DNA from: Penium margaritaceum
Taxonomy: Eukaryota > Streptophyta > Zygnematophyceae > Desmidiales > Peniaceae
Reading direction: 5' to 3'
Assembly (NCBI GenBank): GCA_023375785.1
Contig: SZWC01000843.1
Location: forward strand, 97,135-161,134
Length of the DNA stretch: 64,000 bases
Shown here in pieces: positions 48,987 through 62,859 of this stretch. The notes under the pieces were generated by a model. That model had not been told where the DNA came from and searched no databases. It worked only from the letters and a program-made list of their open reading frames with translations. The translations under genes and the position numbers were made by a program. Each line of letters begins with the position of its first letter. Position 1 is the first letter of the stretch.

Positions 48987-49517
48987 GCAAAGGGTGTCTC
49001 CCTTTGACACCAGGTCGGTTTTTGTTCATTTGTTGTGCGTAGGTGCCTTCACTAGAATACTCCCTCCCACCCCCCTAGAGAGATGTCCGATGGAGGTCCT
49101 GAAAGACAGATTTGCGCTCACATTATGACACCCCCCCTACCCCTCCACGGCTTAGGCTCAAAGATAGAGAAGAGGTATGACAACACGGCCCCCCCCCCCC
49201 CCCAGGTTGCGAGCCTGTTCTATACTGCGCGTACGAGGATTCAAACCCAGGACCTACCGCTTCAGAATCTAACTCTGTAAGCACTAAGCCAGCTCACATG
49301 GTGTTCATATGATGTCCAAATGATGGTATAGGAGTTCTTGGGGTAGAGGACACAAAATAAGGGGATGTAAGATTTGAGGGTAGTTTCCAAAATCATGAAT
49401 AACAACAAAGTTAGTTTAATCATAATCAATTGACGCGGATGGAATTTCAATGTTTGCAACTCCGAGCTCGAATAACTTCTCGACCGTTGCTCCGAATGAC
49501 CAGCCGTAAGACGGAAT
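48987..49517 (-). mobile_element. tRNA-headed SINE-like insert, copy 1
   Basis: About 530 bp of non-satellite sequence between two satellite monomers. On the minus strand it has an A-box-like tggcttagtgc (49,281-49,291) and a B-box ggtttgaatcc (49,237-49,247) 33 bases further on, the spacing of a tRNA-derived RNA polymerase III promoter. Downstream it contains a run of 15 C (49,189-49,203, G on the element strand) and ends near the small hairpin ggtgtc-tcccttt-gacacc (48,993-49,011). About 220 bp upstream of the A box is also non-satellite and of unknown origin, so either the SINE is nested in another insert or the promoter is internal to a longer element. It recurs at 50,793 and 57,150. Confidence 0.65.
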
Positions 49518-50792
49518 ATTGACTACACACAATGAAATTCCTTTTATAATGTTGAGTGACACAAGCATACTTTGGTTCATCATTGTGCATGGTAGCCACA
49601 CTCTATCACCACTTATCGAAGGTCTTTGTACTTGCTAGTCGATACCGAGTATTCCCAAATCATTGTTTCTCCCTCTGCCCATTTTCTACTTGTATTATGA
49701 GCTGTGAACGCTGGCCATACACACCAATGTTCTTTGGTAATGAGCAGTGATGTATGCCTACTTGGATTGGTCATTGTGCACGATAGCCACACCGTGCCAA
49801 TACATACAAACGATCTTTGTACTTGCTAGAAGATACATAGTGTTTCGAAACCATTGTTTCCCCCCCTCTGACCATTTGTGACTCGTATTATGGGCTGTGA
49901 ACATTGACCACCCATATTGAAATTCTTTGGTCATACTCAGTGACATATGCCTAGTTTGGTTTGTCACTGTACATGGTTACCATGCCGTGTCACTACGTAT
50001 TGAAGGTCTTTGTGCGTTCTAGTTGATAGCTAGTCTTACCAACCCATTGGTACCCTCTCTCACTATATGTGACTCGTGATGTGAGTTGTCAACATTGACC
50101 ACATGAAGTGAAATTCTTTGGTCATGGTTAGTGACATATGTATACTTTGGTTGGTCACTGTGCATTGAAGGAACACTGTGCCACTACAAATTGAAGGTAT
50201 TTGTACTTGCTAGTGGATAACTAGTATTCAGAAACCATTATCTTCCACTCTGACCATTTGTGACTCGTGTTATGAGTTGTCAAAGTTTACCACACATGAG
50301 GACATTCTTTGGTCATGGTCAGTGACATATGCATACTTTGGTTGGTCATCGTGCATGGTATCCACACCGTGCCACAACACATTGAAGGTCATTGTGCTTA
50401 CTAGTTGATACCGTGTCTTCCCAAACCATTGTTTCCGGCTCTGACCATTTGTGACTCGTATTATGAGTTCTTAATGTTGACCACACACAGCGGATTTTGT
50501 TGGTCAAAGGCAGTACATATGCCTACTTTGGTCGGTCATTGTGCATGGTAGCCACGCCGTGATACTACTGATTCAACTTTGTTGGACTTGCTAGTTGGTA
50601 TCTAGTATTCCTAAACGAGTTTTTCCCCCTCCAACAATTCGTGACTCATGTTATGGGTTGTCAACATTAACACATAGTAAAATTATCTGGTCATGGTAAG
50701 TGGCACATGCCTAATGGGGTTGGTTATTGTGCATGGTAGCCACATTGTGCCACTTCTTGTTGAAGTTCTTTGCACTTGCTAGTCAATAAACA

Positions 50793-51330
50793 ACAAAAGG
50801 TTTCTCCCTTTGACACCAGGTCGGTTTTTGTTGATATTTTGCGCGTAGGTGCCTTCAGTGGAGCACTCCCTCCCACCCCCCTAGAGGGATGTTCCGTGGA
50901 TGACCTGGAGGACAGATTTTCTACCACAGTATGACACCACCCCTCCCCCCCCCGCAACGGCTTAGGCACAAAGGTAGAGTAGAGGTATCACAACATGGCC
51001 GTCCCCCCCACCCCAGGTCGCAAGCCTATTCTATATCGTGCGTACGAGGATTCAAACCCAGGGCCTACCGCTCCAGAATCTAACTCTGTAAGCACTAAGC
51101 TAACTCACATGGTGTTCATATGATGTCCAAATGATGGTATAGGAGTTCCTATGGGTAGAGGACATAGAATAAGAGGGTGTAAGATTTGAGGGTAATTTTC
51201 AAAATTATGAATAACAACAAAGTTAGTGTAATCATAAACAATTGACGCAGACGGAAGTTCAATTTTTCCAACTCCGAGCTCGAATAACTTCTCAACCGTT
51301 GCTCCGATTGACCAGCTGTAAGACGGAAAG
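50793..51330 (-). mobile_element. tRNA-headed SINE-like insert, copy 2
   Basis: Same insert in the same satellite context as copy 1. The B box ggtttgaatcc is at 51,048-51,058 and the A-box region at 51,092-51,102 on the minus strand. The flanking satellite monomers are the same classes on both sides as in copy 1, showing that insert and monomers were copied together. The long C run of copy 1 is shorter here and interrupted. Confidence 0.65.
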
Positions 51331-54300
51331 TTGATTACACACAGTGAAATTCGTTTTATAATGTTCACTGACACAAGCATACATTGGTTGGTCATTGTGC
51401 ATGGTAGCCACACTCTGCCAGTACTTATCGAAGGCCTTTGTACTTGCTAGTCGATACCGAGTATTCCCAAATCATTATTTCTCCCTCTGCCCATTTTTGC
51501 CTTGATTATGAGCTGTGAACGCTGACCATACACACCAATCTTCGTTGGTAATGAGCAGTGATGTATGCCTACTTGTATAGGTCATTGTGCACGATAGCCA
51601 TACCGTGCTCATACATACAAACAATCTTTGTACTTGCTAGAAGATACATAGTGTTTCGAAACCATTGTTTCCCCCCTCTGACCATTTGTGACTCGTGTCA
51701 TGCGTTGTGAACATTGACCACCCATATTTAAATGATTTGGTCATACTCAGTGACATATGCCTAGTTTGGTTTGTCACTGTACATGGTTACCATGCCGTCT
51801 CACTACGTACAGAAGGTCTTTGTGCTTTCTAGTTGATAACTAGTCTTCCCAACCCATTCTTACCCTCTCTCACTATCTGTGACTCGTGATGTGAGTTGTC
51901 AACATTGACCACATGAAGTGAAATTCTTTGGTAATGGTTAGTGACATATGCATACTTTGGTTGATCACTGTGCATTGTAGCTACACTATGCAACTACATA
52001 TTGAAGGTATTTGTACTTGCTAGTCGATAACTAGTATTCAGAAACCATTATCTTCCACTCTGACCATTTGTGACTCCTGTTATCAGTTGTCAAAGTTTAC
52101 CACACATGGTGACATTCTTTGGTCGTGGTTAGTGACATATGCATACTTTGGTTGGTCTTCCTGCATGGTATCCACACCGTGCCACAACTCATTGAAGGTT
52201 ATTGTGCTTGCTAGTTGATACCTGGTGTTCCCAAACCATTGTTTCCCCCTGTGACCATTTGTGACTCGTATTATGAGTTGTCGATGTTGACCACAAACAG
52301 CGGATTTCTTTGGTCAAAGGCAGTACATATGCCTACTTTGGTCGGTCATTGTGCATGGTAGCCACAGCGTGCTACTACTGATTGAAGGTCGTTGTAATTG
52401 CTAGTTGAGAACTGATATTCCCAGACCATTGTTTCCCCCTCTGACCGTTTGTGACTCGTGTTATGGTTGGTGAATGTTCACCACCCATTTTGAAATTATT
52501 CTGTCATAGTCAGTGACATATGCCTACTTTGGTTGTTTGGTGTTTATAGTAGCCACACCGTGCCACTACGTATTGAAGTTCTTTGTCCTTTCTAGTCCAT
52601 GCATAGGTTTCCCAAACCATTGTCTCGCCCTCTGACCATTTGTGACTTGTGTTATGAGTTGTCAATGCTGACCAAAAAAGGTGGACTTCTCTGGTCATAG
52701 TCAGTGACGTATGCATCGTTTGGTTGGTCACTGTGCACGCTAGCCACACCGTGCCACTACTTGTTGAAGGTCTTTCTACTTGCTAGTTGATAACTAGTAT
52801 TCCCAACCCATTGTTTCCCCCTCTGACCACTTGTGACTCATGAGTTTTCAACGTTGACCACACATTGAAATTCGTTTGCTCATGGTTAGTGACATATGCC
52901 TACTTTGGTTTGTCACAGTACATGGTTACCACGTTGTGTCACTAGGTATTGGAGGTCTTTGTTCTTTCTAGTGGATATCTAGTGTTCGCAAAACATTGTT
53001 ACCCCCCTTAGACTATATGTGACTCGTGTTGTGAGTTGTCAAAGTTGACCACATGAAGTGAAATTCCTTAGTCATGGTCTATGACATATGCATACTTTGG
53101 TTGGCCACTGTGCATGGTAGCTACACATTGCCTCTACATATTGAGTGTATTTGTACTTGCTACTTGATAACTAGTATTCACAAACCATTGTCTTCCACTA
53201 TGACCAATTGTGACTTGTTTTATGAGTTGTCAACGTTTATCACACATAGTGACATTATTTGGTCATGGTCAGTGACACATGCCTACTTTGGTTGGTCATC
53301 GTGCATGGTATCCACACCGTGCCACAACGTATTGAAGGTCCTTGTGCTTGCTAGTTGATGACTGGTGTTCCCAAACCATTGTTTCCCTCTCTGACCATTT
53401 GTGACTTGTATTATGAGTTGTCAACGTTGACCACACACAGCGGATTTCTTTGGTCAAAGGCAGTAAATATGCCTACTTTGGTGAGTCATTGTGCATGGTA
53501 GCCACACCATGCTACTACAGATTGAAGGTTGCTGTACTTGCTAGTTGAGAACTGATATTCCAAGACCATTGCTTCCCCCTCTAACTGTTTGTGAATCGTG
53601 TTATGGTTGGTGACGGTGACCACCCATATTGAAATCATTTGTTCATGATTAGTGACATATGCCTAGTTTGGTTGTTTGGTGTGCATATTAGCCACACCGT
53701 GCCACTACGTATTGAAGTTCTTTGTCCTTTCTAGTCAATACATATGGTTCCCAAACCATTGTCTCTCCCTCTGACAATTTGTAACTCTTGTTATGAGTTG
53801 TCAATGTTGACCACACCTAGAGGACTTCTTCCATCATAGTCAGTGACGTATGCATCCTTTGGTTGGTCAGTGTGCATGCTAGCCACACTGTGCCACTCCT
53901 TGTTGAAGGAATTCACCCATTGTTTCCTCCTTTGACCATTTCTGACTCGTGTGATGAGTTTTCAACGTTGACCACACACTGTGAAATTCTTTTGGTCATG
54001 GTTATTGGCATATGCCTACCTTGGCTTGTCACTGTACATGGTTACCAAGCCGTATCACTACGTTTTGAAGGTCTTTGTGTTTTCTAGTTGATAGCTAGTC
54101 TTCCCAAACCATTGTCACCCCCTCTGACTATCTATTACTCGTGTTGTGAGTTGTCAACATTGACCAAATGAAGTGGCCTTATTTGGTCATGGTAAGTGAC
54201 ATATGCACACTTTGGTTGGTCATTGTGCATTGTAGCCACATTCTGCTACTACATATTGAAGGTATTTGTACTTGCTAGTCGATAAATGGTATTCAGAAAC

Positions 54301-57149
54301 CATTATCTTCTACTCTGACCATTTGTGATTCATGTTATTAGTTGTCAACGTTAACCACACATGGTGACATTCTTTGGTCATGGTCAGTGACATATGCGTA
54401 CATTGGTTGGTCATCGTGCATGGTATCCACATCGTGCCACAACTCATTGAAGGTCATTGTGCTTGCTAGTTGAAACCTGGTGTTTTAAAACCATTGTTTC
54501 CCCCTCTGACCATTTGTGACTTGTATTATGAGTTGTCAATTTTGACCACACACAGCGGATTTCTTTGGCCAAAGGCAGTACATATGCCTACTTTGGTCGG
54601 TCATTGTGCATGGTAGCCACACCGTGCTACTACTGATTGAAGTTCATTGTACTTGCTAGTTGAGAACTGATATTCCCATACCATTGTTTCCCCTTTGACC
54701 GTTTGTGAATGGTGTTATGGTTGGTGAACGTTGACCACCTATGTTGAAATTCTTTGGTCGTGGTTAGTGACATATGCCTAGTTTGGTTGTTTGGTGTGCA
54801 TATGAGCCACACCGTGCCACTACACATTGAAGTTCTTTGTCCTTTTTAGTCAATACATAGGGTTCGAAAACCATTTTCTCTCCGTCTGACTATTTGTGAC
54901 TCATGTTACGAGCTATCAATATTGACCACACATCGTGGACTTCTTCGGTCATAGTCAGTAACGCATGCATCATATGGTTGGTCACTGTGCATGCTAGCCA
55001 CACCGTGCCACTGCTTGTTGAAGGATTTTGTACTTGCTAGTTGATAACTAGTGTTCCCAACGCATTGTTTCCTCCTCTCACCATTTGTGACTCGTGTTAT
55101 GAGTTTTCAACGTTGACCACACACTGTGAAATTCTTTTGGTCATGGTAAGTGATATATGCCTACTTTGGTTTGTCACCGTACATGGTTACCACGTTGTGT
55201 CACTATGTATTGAAGGTCTTTGTGCTTTCTAGTTGATAGCTAGTCTTCCCAAACCATTGTTACCCCTTCTGAATATCTAAGACTTGTGTTGTGAGTTGTC
55301 AACATTGACCACATGAAGTGAAATTCTTTGGTCATGGTTAGTGACATATGCATACTTTGGTTGGTGAGTGTGCATTGTAGCCACACTGTGCAACTACATA
55401 TTAAAAGTATTTGTACTTGCTAGTTGATGACTAGTATTCAGAAACCATATCTTCCACTCTGACCATTTGTGACTCCTATTATAAGTTGTCAAAGTTTACC
55501 ACACATGGTGACATTTTTTGGTCATGGTTAGTGACATATGCATACTTTGGTTGGTCATCGTGCATGGTATCCACACCTTGTCACAACTTATTGAAGGTCA
55601 TTGTGCTTGCTAGTTGATACCTGGTGTTCCCAAACCATTGTTTCCCCCTCTGACCATTTGTGACTTGTATTATTAGCTGTCAACGTTGACCCCACACAGC
55701 GGATTTCTTTGGTCAAAGGCAGTACATATGCTTACTTTGGTCCGTCACTGTGCATGGTAGCCAATCCGTGCTACTACTGATTGAAGGTCGATGTACGTGC
55801 TTGTTGAGAACTGACATTCCCGGACCATTGTTTCCCCCTTTGACCGTTTATGACTCGTGTTATGGTTGGTGGACGTTGACCACCAATATTGAAATTCTTT
55901 GGTCATGGTCAGTCACATGTGCCTAGTTTGGTTGTTTGGTGTGCATAGTAGCCACGCCGTGCCACTACACATTGAAGTTTTTTGTCCTTTCTAGTCCATG
56001 TATGTGGTTCCCAAACCATTGTCTCTCCCTCTGACCATTTGTGACTCGTGTTATGAGTTGTCAATGTTGACCAAACATAGTGGACTTCTTCTGTCATAGT
56101 CAGTGATGTATACATCCTTTGGTTGGTAGCTGTTCACGCTAGCCACACCGTGCCACTGCTTGTTGAAGGTCTTTGTACTTGCTAGTTGATGACTAGTGTT
56201 CCCAACCCATTGTTTCCCCCTCTGAGCATTCGTGACTTGTGTTATGAGTTTTCAACGTTGACCACATACTGTGGAATTCGTTTGGTCATGGTTAGTGACA
56301 TATACATACTTTGGTTTGTCACTGTACATGGTTACCACTCTGTGTCACTACGTATTGAAGGTCTTTGTGCTTTCTAGTTGATAGCTAGTATTCCCAAACC
56401 ATTGATACCCTCTCTCACTTTATGTGACTCGTGTTGTGAATTTTCAACGTTGACCACATGAAGTGAAATTCGTTGGTCATGGTCAGTGACATATGCATAC
56501 TTTGGTTGGTCACTGTGCATGGTAGCCACACTGTGCCACTATATATTGAAGGTATTTGTACTTGCTAGTCAATAACTAGTATTCTGGAGCCATTTTCGTC
56601 TACCCTGACCATGTGTGACTCGTGTTATGAGTTGTCAAAGTTGACCACACATGATGACATTCTTTGGTCATGGTCAATGACATGTGCATACCTTGGTTGG
56701 TCATCGTGCATGGTATCCACACTGTGCCACAACTCATTGAATGTCATTGTGCTTCCTAGTGGATACCTGGTGTTCCCAAACCATTGTTTCCTGCTCTAAC
56801 AATTTGTGACTCGTATTATGAGTTGTCAATGTTGACCACACAAAGCGGATTTCTTTGGTCAAAGGTAGTACATATGCCTACTTTGGTTGGTCATTGTGCA
56901 TGGTAGCCACGGCGTGCTACTACTGATTGAAGGTTTTTGTACTTGCTAGTTCGAATGTAGTATTCCTAAACAAGTGTTTCCCCCTCTAACAATTCGTGAT
57001 CCACATTATGGGTTGTCAACGTTGACCACACATAGTAAAATTATTTGGTCATGGTAAGTGGCACATGCCTCATCTGGTTGGTCATTGTGCATGGTAGCCA
57101 CACCGTGCCACTTCTTGTTGAAGTTCTTTGCACTTGCTAGTCAATAAAT

Positions 57150-57679
57150 TGCAAAAGGTTTCTCCCTTTGACACCAGGTCGGTTTTTGTTGATTTGTTGC
57201 GCGTAGGTGCCTTCACTGGAACACTCCCTCCCAACCCCCTAAAGGGATGTTCCATGGATGACCTGGAGGACAGATTTGTGACCGCATTATGACACACTCC
57301 CTACCACCCCATGGCTTAGGCTAGAAGGTAGAGTAGAGGTATCACAACACTGCCGCTCCCCCAAGGTCGCGAGCCTATTCTATATTGCGCGTACGAGGAC
57401 TCAAACCCAGGACCTACCGCTCCAGAATGTAACTCTATAAGCACTAAACCAATTCACATGGTGTTCATATGATTTCCAAATGATGGTATAGGAGTTCCTA
57501 TGGGTAGAGGACATAAAATAAGGGGGTGTAAGATTTGAGGGTATATTCCAGAATTATGAATAATAACAAAGTTAGTTTAATCATAAACAATTGACGCGGA
57601 CAGAATTTCAATTTTTGCAACTCCGAGCTTGAATAACTTCTCGACCATTGCTCCGACTGAGCAGCCATAAGACAGAAAC
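57150..57679 (-). mobile_element. tRNA-headed SINE-like insert, copy 3
   Basis: Third copy in the same satellite context, separated from the second by about 5.8 kb of ordinary HORs. The B box reads ggtttgagtcc (57,397-57,407) and the A-box region (57,441-57,451) is more degenerate than in copy 1. The C-rich tract is reduced. Confidence 0.65.
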
Positions 57680-58668
57680 TTGACAACACACAATGAAATT
57701 CTTTTTATAATTTTCAGTGACACAAGCATACTTTGGTTGGTCATTGTGCATGGTAGCCACACCCTGCCCTCACTTATCGAAGGTCTTTGTACTTGCTAGT
57801 CGATACCGAGTATTCCCAAATCATTGTTTCTCCCTCTGTTCATTTTTGACTTGTATTATGAGCTGTGAATAATGACCATACACACCAATCTTCTTTGGTA
57901 ATGAGCAGTGATGTATGCCTACTTGGATAGGTCATTGTGCACGGTAGCCACACCGTGCCAAAACGTACGTACAATCTTTATACTTGGTAGAAGATACACA
58001 GTCTTTCGAAACCATTCTTTCCCCCCTCTGACCATTTGTGACTCGTGTTATGGGTTGTGAACATTGCATACCCATATTGAAATTCTTTGGTCATACTCAG
58101 TGACATATGCCTAGTTTGGTTTGTCACTATACATGGTAACCATGCCGTGTCACTACGTATTGAAGGTCTTTGTGCTTTCTAGTTGACAGCTAGTCTTCCC
58201 AACCCATTGTTACCCTCTCTCACTATCTGTGACTCGTGTTGTGAGTTGTCAACATTGACCACATGAAGTGAAATTATTTGGTCATGGTTAGTGACATATG
58301 CATGCTTTGGTTGGTCACTGTGCATTGTAGCCACACTATGCAACTACATATTGAAGGTATTTGTACTTGCTAGTCGATAACTAGTATTCAGAAACCATTA
58401 TCTTCCACTCTGACGACTTGTGACTCCTGTTATGAGTTGTCAAAGTTTACCACACATGGTGACATTCTTTGGTCATGGTCAGTGACATATCTATACTTTG
58501 GTTGGTTATCGTGTATGGTATCCACACCGTGCCACAACTCATTGAAGGTCATAGTGCTTGCTAGTTAATACCTCGTGTTCCCAAACCATTGTTCCCCCCT
58601 CTGACCATTTGTGACTCGTATTATGAGTTGTCGACGTTGACCACACACAACGGATTTATTTGGTTAAA

Positions 58669-61600
58669 TGCAGTACATATGCATACTTTGGTCGGTCATT
58701 GTGCATGGTAGCCACACCGTGCTACTACTGATTGAAGGTCGTTGTACTTGCTAGTTGAGAACTGATATTCCCGGACCATTGTTTCGCCCTCTGACTGTTT
58801 GTGACTTGTGTTATGGTTTGTGAACATTGACCACCCATATTGAAATTCTTTTGTCATGGTCAGTGACATATGCCTAGTTTGGTTGTCTGGTGTGCATAGT
58901 AGCCACACCGTGCCACTACGTATTGAAGTTCTTTGTCCTTTCTAGTCCATGCATAGGTTTCCCAAACCATTGTCTTGCCCTCTGACCATTTGTGACTCGT
59001 GTCATGAGTTGTCAATGTTGACCAATAATAGTGGACTTCTTCGGTCATAGTCAGTGACGTATGCATCCTTTGGTTGGTCACTGTGCACGTTAGCCACAAT
59101 GTGCCACTCCTTGTTGAAGGTATTCGTACTTGCTAGTTGATACCTAGTATTCCCAACCCGTTGTTTCCCCCTCAGACCATTTGTGACTCATGAGTTTTCA
59201 ACGTTGAACACACACTGTGAAATTCGTTTGCTTATGGTTAGTGAGATATGCCTACTTTGGTTTGTCACTGGACATGGTTACCACATTGTGTCACTACGTA
59301 TCGAAGGTCTTTGTGCTTTCTAGTCGATCTCTAGTGTTCCCCAACCATTGTTACCCCCCTCAGACTATCTGTGACTCGTGTTGTGAGTTGCCAACGTTGA
59401 CCACATGAAGTGAAATTCCTCGGTCATGGTCTATGACATATGCATACTTTGGTTGGTCACTGTGCATGGTAGCCACACAGTGCCACTACATATTGAATGT
59501 GTTTTTACTTGCTACTCAAAAACTAGTATTCACAAAACATTGTCTTCCACGCTGACCATTTGTGACTCGTGTTATGAGTTCTCAACGTTTACCACACATA
59601 GTGACATTATTTGGTCATGGTCAGTGACATATGCCTACTTTGGTTTGTCATCTTGCATAGTATCCACACCGTGCTACTACTGATTGAAGGTCGCTGTACT
59701 TGCTAGTTGAGAACTGATATTCCCAGACCATTGTTTCCCTCTCGGACCGTTTGTGACGTGTGTTATGGTTGGTGAACGTTGACCACCCATATTGAAATTC
59801 TTTGTTCATGGTCAGTGCCATATGCCTAGTTTGGTTGTTTGGTGTGCATATTAGTCACACCGTGCCACTACGCATTGAAGTTATTTGTCCTTTCTAGTCA
59901 ATACATATGGTTCCCAAGCTATTGTCTCTCCCTCTGACCATTTGTGACTTGTCTTATGAGTTGTCAATATTGACCACACATAGTGGACTTCTTCGGTCAT
60001 AGTCAGTGACGTATGCATCCTTTGTTTGGTCACTGTGCATACTAGCCACACCGTGTAACTACTTGTTGAAGGCCTTTGTACTTGCTAGTTGATAACCAGT
60101 GTTCCCAACCCATTGTTTCCCCCTCTGACCATTTGTGACTCGTGTTATGAGTTTTCAACGTTGACCACACACTGTGAAATTCGTTTGGTCATGGTTAGTG
60201 GCATATACCTACCTTGGTTTGCCACTATACATGGTTACCACGCCGTGTCAATATGTATTGAACGTCTTTGTGCTTTCTAGTTGATAGCTAGTCTTCCCAA
60301 ACCATTTTTACCCCCTCTGACTGTCTTTTACTCGTGTTGTGAGTTGTCAACATGGACCACATGAAGTGGAATTATTTGGTCATGGTCAGTGACATAAGAT
60401 ACTTTGGTTGGTCACTGTGCATTGTAGCCACACTGAGCCCCTACATATTGAAGGTATTTGTACTTGCTAGTCGTTAACTAGTATTCAAAAACCATTATCT
60501 TCCACTGTGACCATTTGTGACTCGTGTTATTAGCTGTCAACGTTAACTACACATGGTGACATTCGTTGGTCATGGTCAGTGACATATGCCTACATTGGTT
60601 GGTCATCGTGCATGGTATCCACACTGTGCAACAACTCATCGAAATTCACTGTGCTTGCTAGTTGATACCTGGTGTTCCCAAACCATTGTTTCACCCTCCG
60701 ACCATTTGCGACTCGTTTTATGAGTTGTCAACGTTGACCACACACAGCGGATTTCTTTGGTAAAAGGCAGTACATGTGCCTACTTTGGTCGGTCATTGTG
60801 CATGGTAGCCACACCGTACTACTACTGATTGAAGGTTGTTTTACTTGCTAGTTGAGAACTGACATTCCCGGACCATTGTTTCCTTCTCTGGCCGTTTGTG
60901 ACTCGTGTTATGGTTGGTGAACGTTGACCACCCATATTGAAATTCTTTTGTCATGGTCAGTGACATATGCCTAGTTTGGTTGTCTGGTGAGCATAGTAGC
61001 CACACCGTGCCACTACATATTGAAGTTCATTGTCCTTTCTAGTCTATGCATAGGTTTCCCAAACCATTGTCTCGCCCTCTGACCATTTGTGACTCTTGTC
61101 ATGAGTTGTCAATGTTGACCAAAAATAGTGGACTTCTTCGGTCATAGTCAGTGACGTATGCATCCTTTGGTTGGTCACTGTGCACGCTAGCCACACTGTG
61201 CCACTTCTTGTTGAAGGTCTTCCTACTTGCTAGTTGATACCTAGTATTCCCAACCCATTGTTTCCCCCTCTGACCATGTGTCTCATGAGTTTTCAACGTT
61301 GACCACACACTGTGAAATTCGTTTGGTAATGGTTAGTGAGATATGCCAACTTTGGTTTGACACTGTACATGGTTACCACGCCGTGTCACTACGTACTGAA
61401 GGTCTTTGTGCTTTCTAGTCAATATCTAGTGTTCCCAATTCATTGTTACCCCCCTCAGACTATCTTTGACTCGTGTTGTAAGTTGCCAACGTTGACCACA
61501 TGAAGTGAAATTCCTTGGTCGTGGTCTATCACATATGCATACTTTGGTTGGTCACTGTGCATGGTAGCCACAAAGTGCCACTAAATATTGAATGTATTTG

Positions 61601-62859
61601 TACTTGCTACTCGATAACTAGTATTCACAAACCATTGTCTTCCGCTCTGACCATTTGTGACTCATGTTATGAGTTCTCAACGTTTACCACACATAGTGAC
61701 ATTATTTGGTCATGGTCAGTGACATATGCCTACTTTGGTTGGTCATCTTGCATGGTAGCCACACTGTGCTACTACTGATTGAAGGTCGCTGTACTTGCTA
61801 GTTGAGAACTGATATTCCCAGACCATTGATTCCCCCTCCGACCGTTTGTGAGTCGTGTTATGGTTGGTGAACGTTGACCACCCATATTGAAATTCTTTGT
61901 TCATGGTCAGTGCCATATGCTTAGTTTGGTTGTTTGGTGTGCATATTAGTCACACCGTGCCACTACGCATTGAAGTTCTTTGTCCTTTCTAGTCAATGCA
62001 TATGATTCCCAAACTATTGTCTTCCCTCTGACCATTTATGACTCGTGTTATGAGTTGTGAATGTTGACCACACATAGTGGACTTCTTCGGTCATAGTCAG
62101 TGACGTATGCATCCTTTGTTTGGTCATTGTGCATACTAGCCACACCGTGTAATTACTTGTTGAAGGCCTTTGTACTTGCTAGTTGATAACTAGTGTTCCC
62201 AACCCATTGCTTCCCCCTCTGACCATTTGTGACTCGTGTTATGAGTTTTCAATGTTGACCACACACTGTGAAATTCTTTTGGTCATGGTTAGTGGCATAT
62301 GCCTACCTTGGTTTGTCACTATACATGGTTACCATGCCGTGTCACTATGTATTGAACGTTTTGTTCTTTCTAGTTGATAGGTAGTCTTCCCAAACCATTG
62401 TTACCCCCTCTGACTGTCTGTTACTCGTGTTGTGAGTTGTCAACATTGACCACATGAAGTGGAATTATTTGGTCATGGTCAGTGACATATGCATACTTTG
62501 GTTGGTCACTGTGCATTGTAGCCACACTGTGCCCCTACATATTGAAAGGATTTGTACTTGCTAGTCGATAACTAGTATTCAGAAACCATTATCTTCCACT
62601 GCGACCATTTGTGACTCGTGTCATCAGTTGTCAACGTTAACCACACATGGTGACATTCTTTGATCATGGTCAGTGACACATGCGTACATTGGTTGGTCAT
62701 CTTGCATGGTATCCACACTGTGCCACAACTCATTGAAAGTCATTGTGCTTGCTAGTTGATACCTGGTGTTCGCAAACCATTGTTTCACCCTCCGGCCATT
62801 TGTGACTCGTATTATGAGTTGTCAACGTTGACCACACACAGCGGATTTCTTTGGTAAAA
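58669..62859 (+). repeat. Two copies of an 11-monomer HOR (2.1 kb each)
   Basis: The class-A marker recurs at 58,669, 60,766 and 62,860, so two consecutive repeats measure 2,097 and 2,094 bp, equal to eleven 191-bp monomers. Both share private features: a monomer with acccccctcagactatct (near 59,352 and 61,447), gttgccaacgttgacc (59,387 and 61,482), and one hybrid monomer (near 59,625 and 61,718) that starts as class F and continues as class A. Confidence 0.85.

Noticed and set aside
49233-49298. A functional tRNA gene within the SINE-like insert.
   Set aside because: A- and B-box-like sequences are present, but I cannot fold a convincing acceptor stem or anticodon arm, and the three copies drift in the A box. 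A tRNA-derived SINE head fits better.
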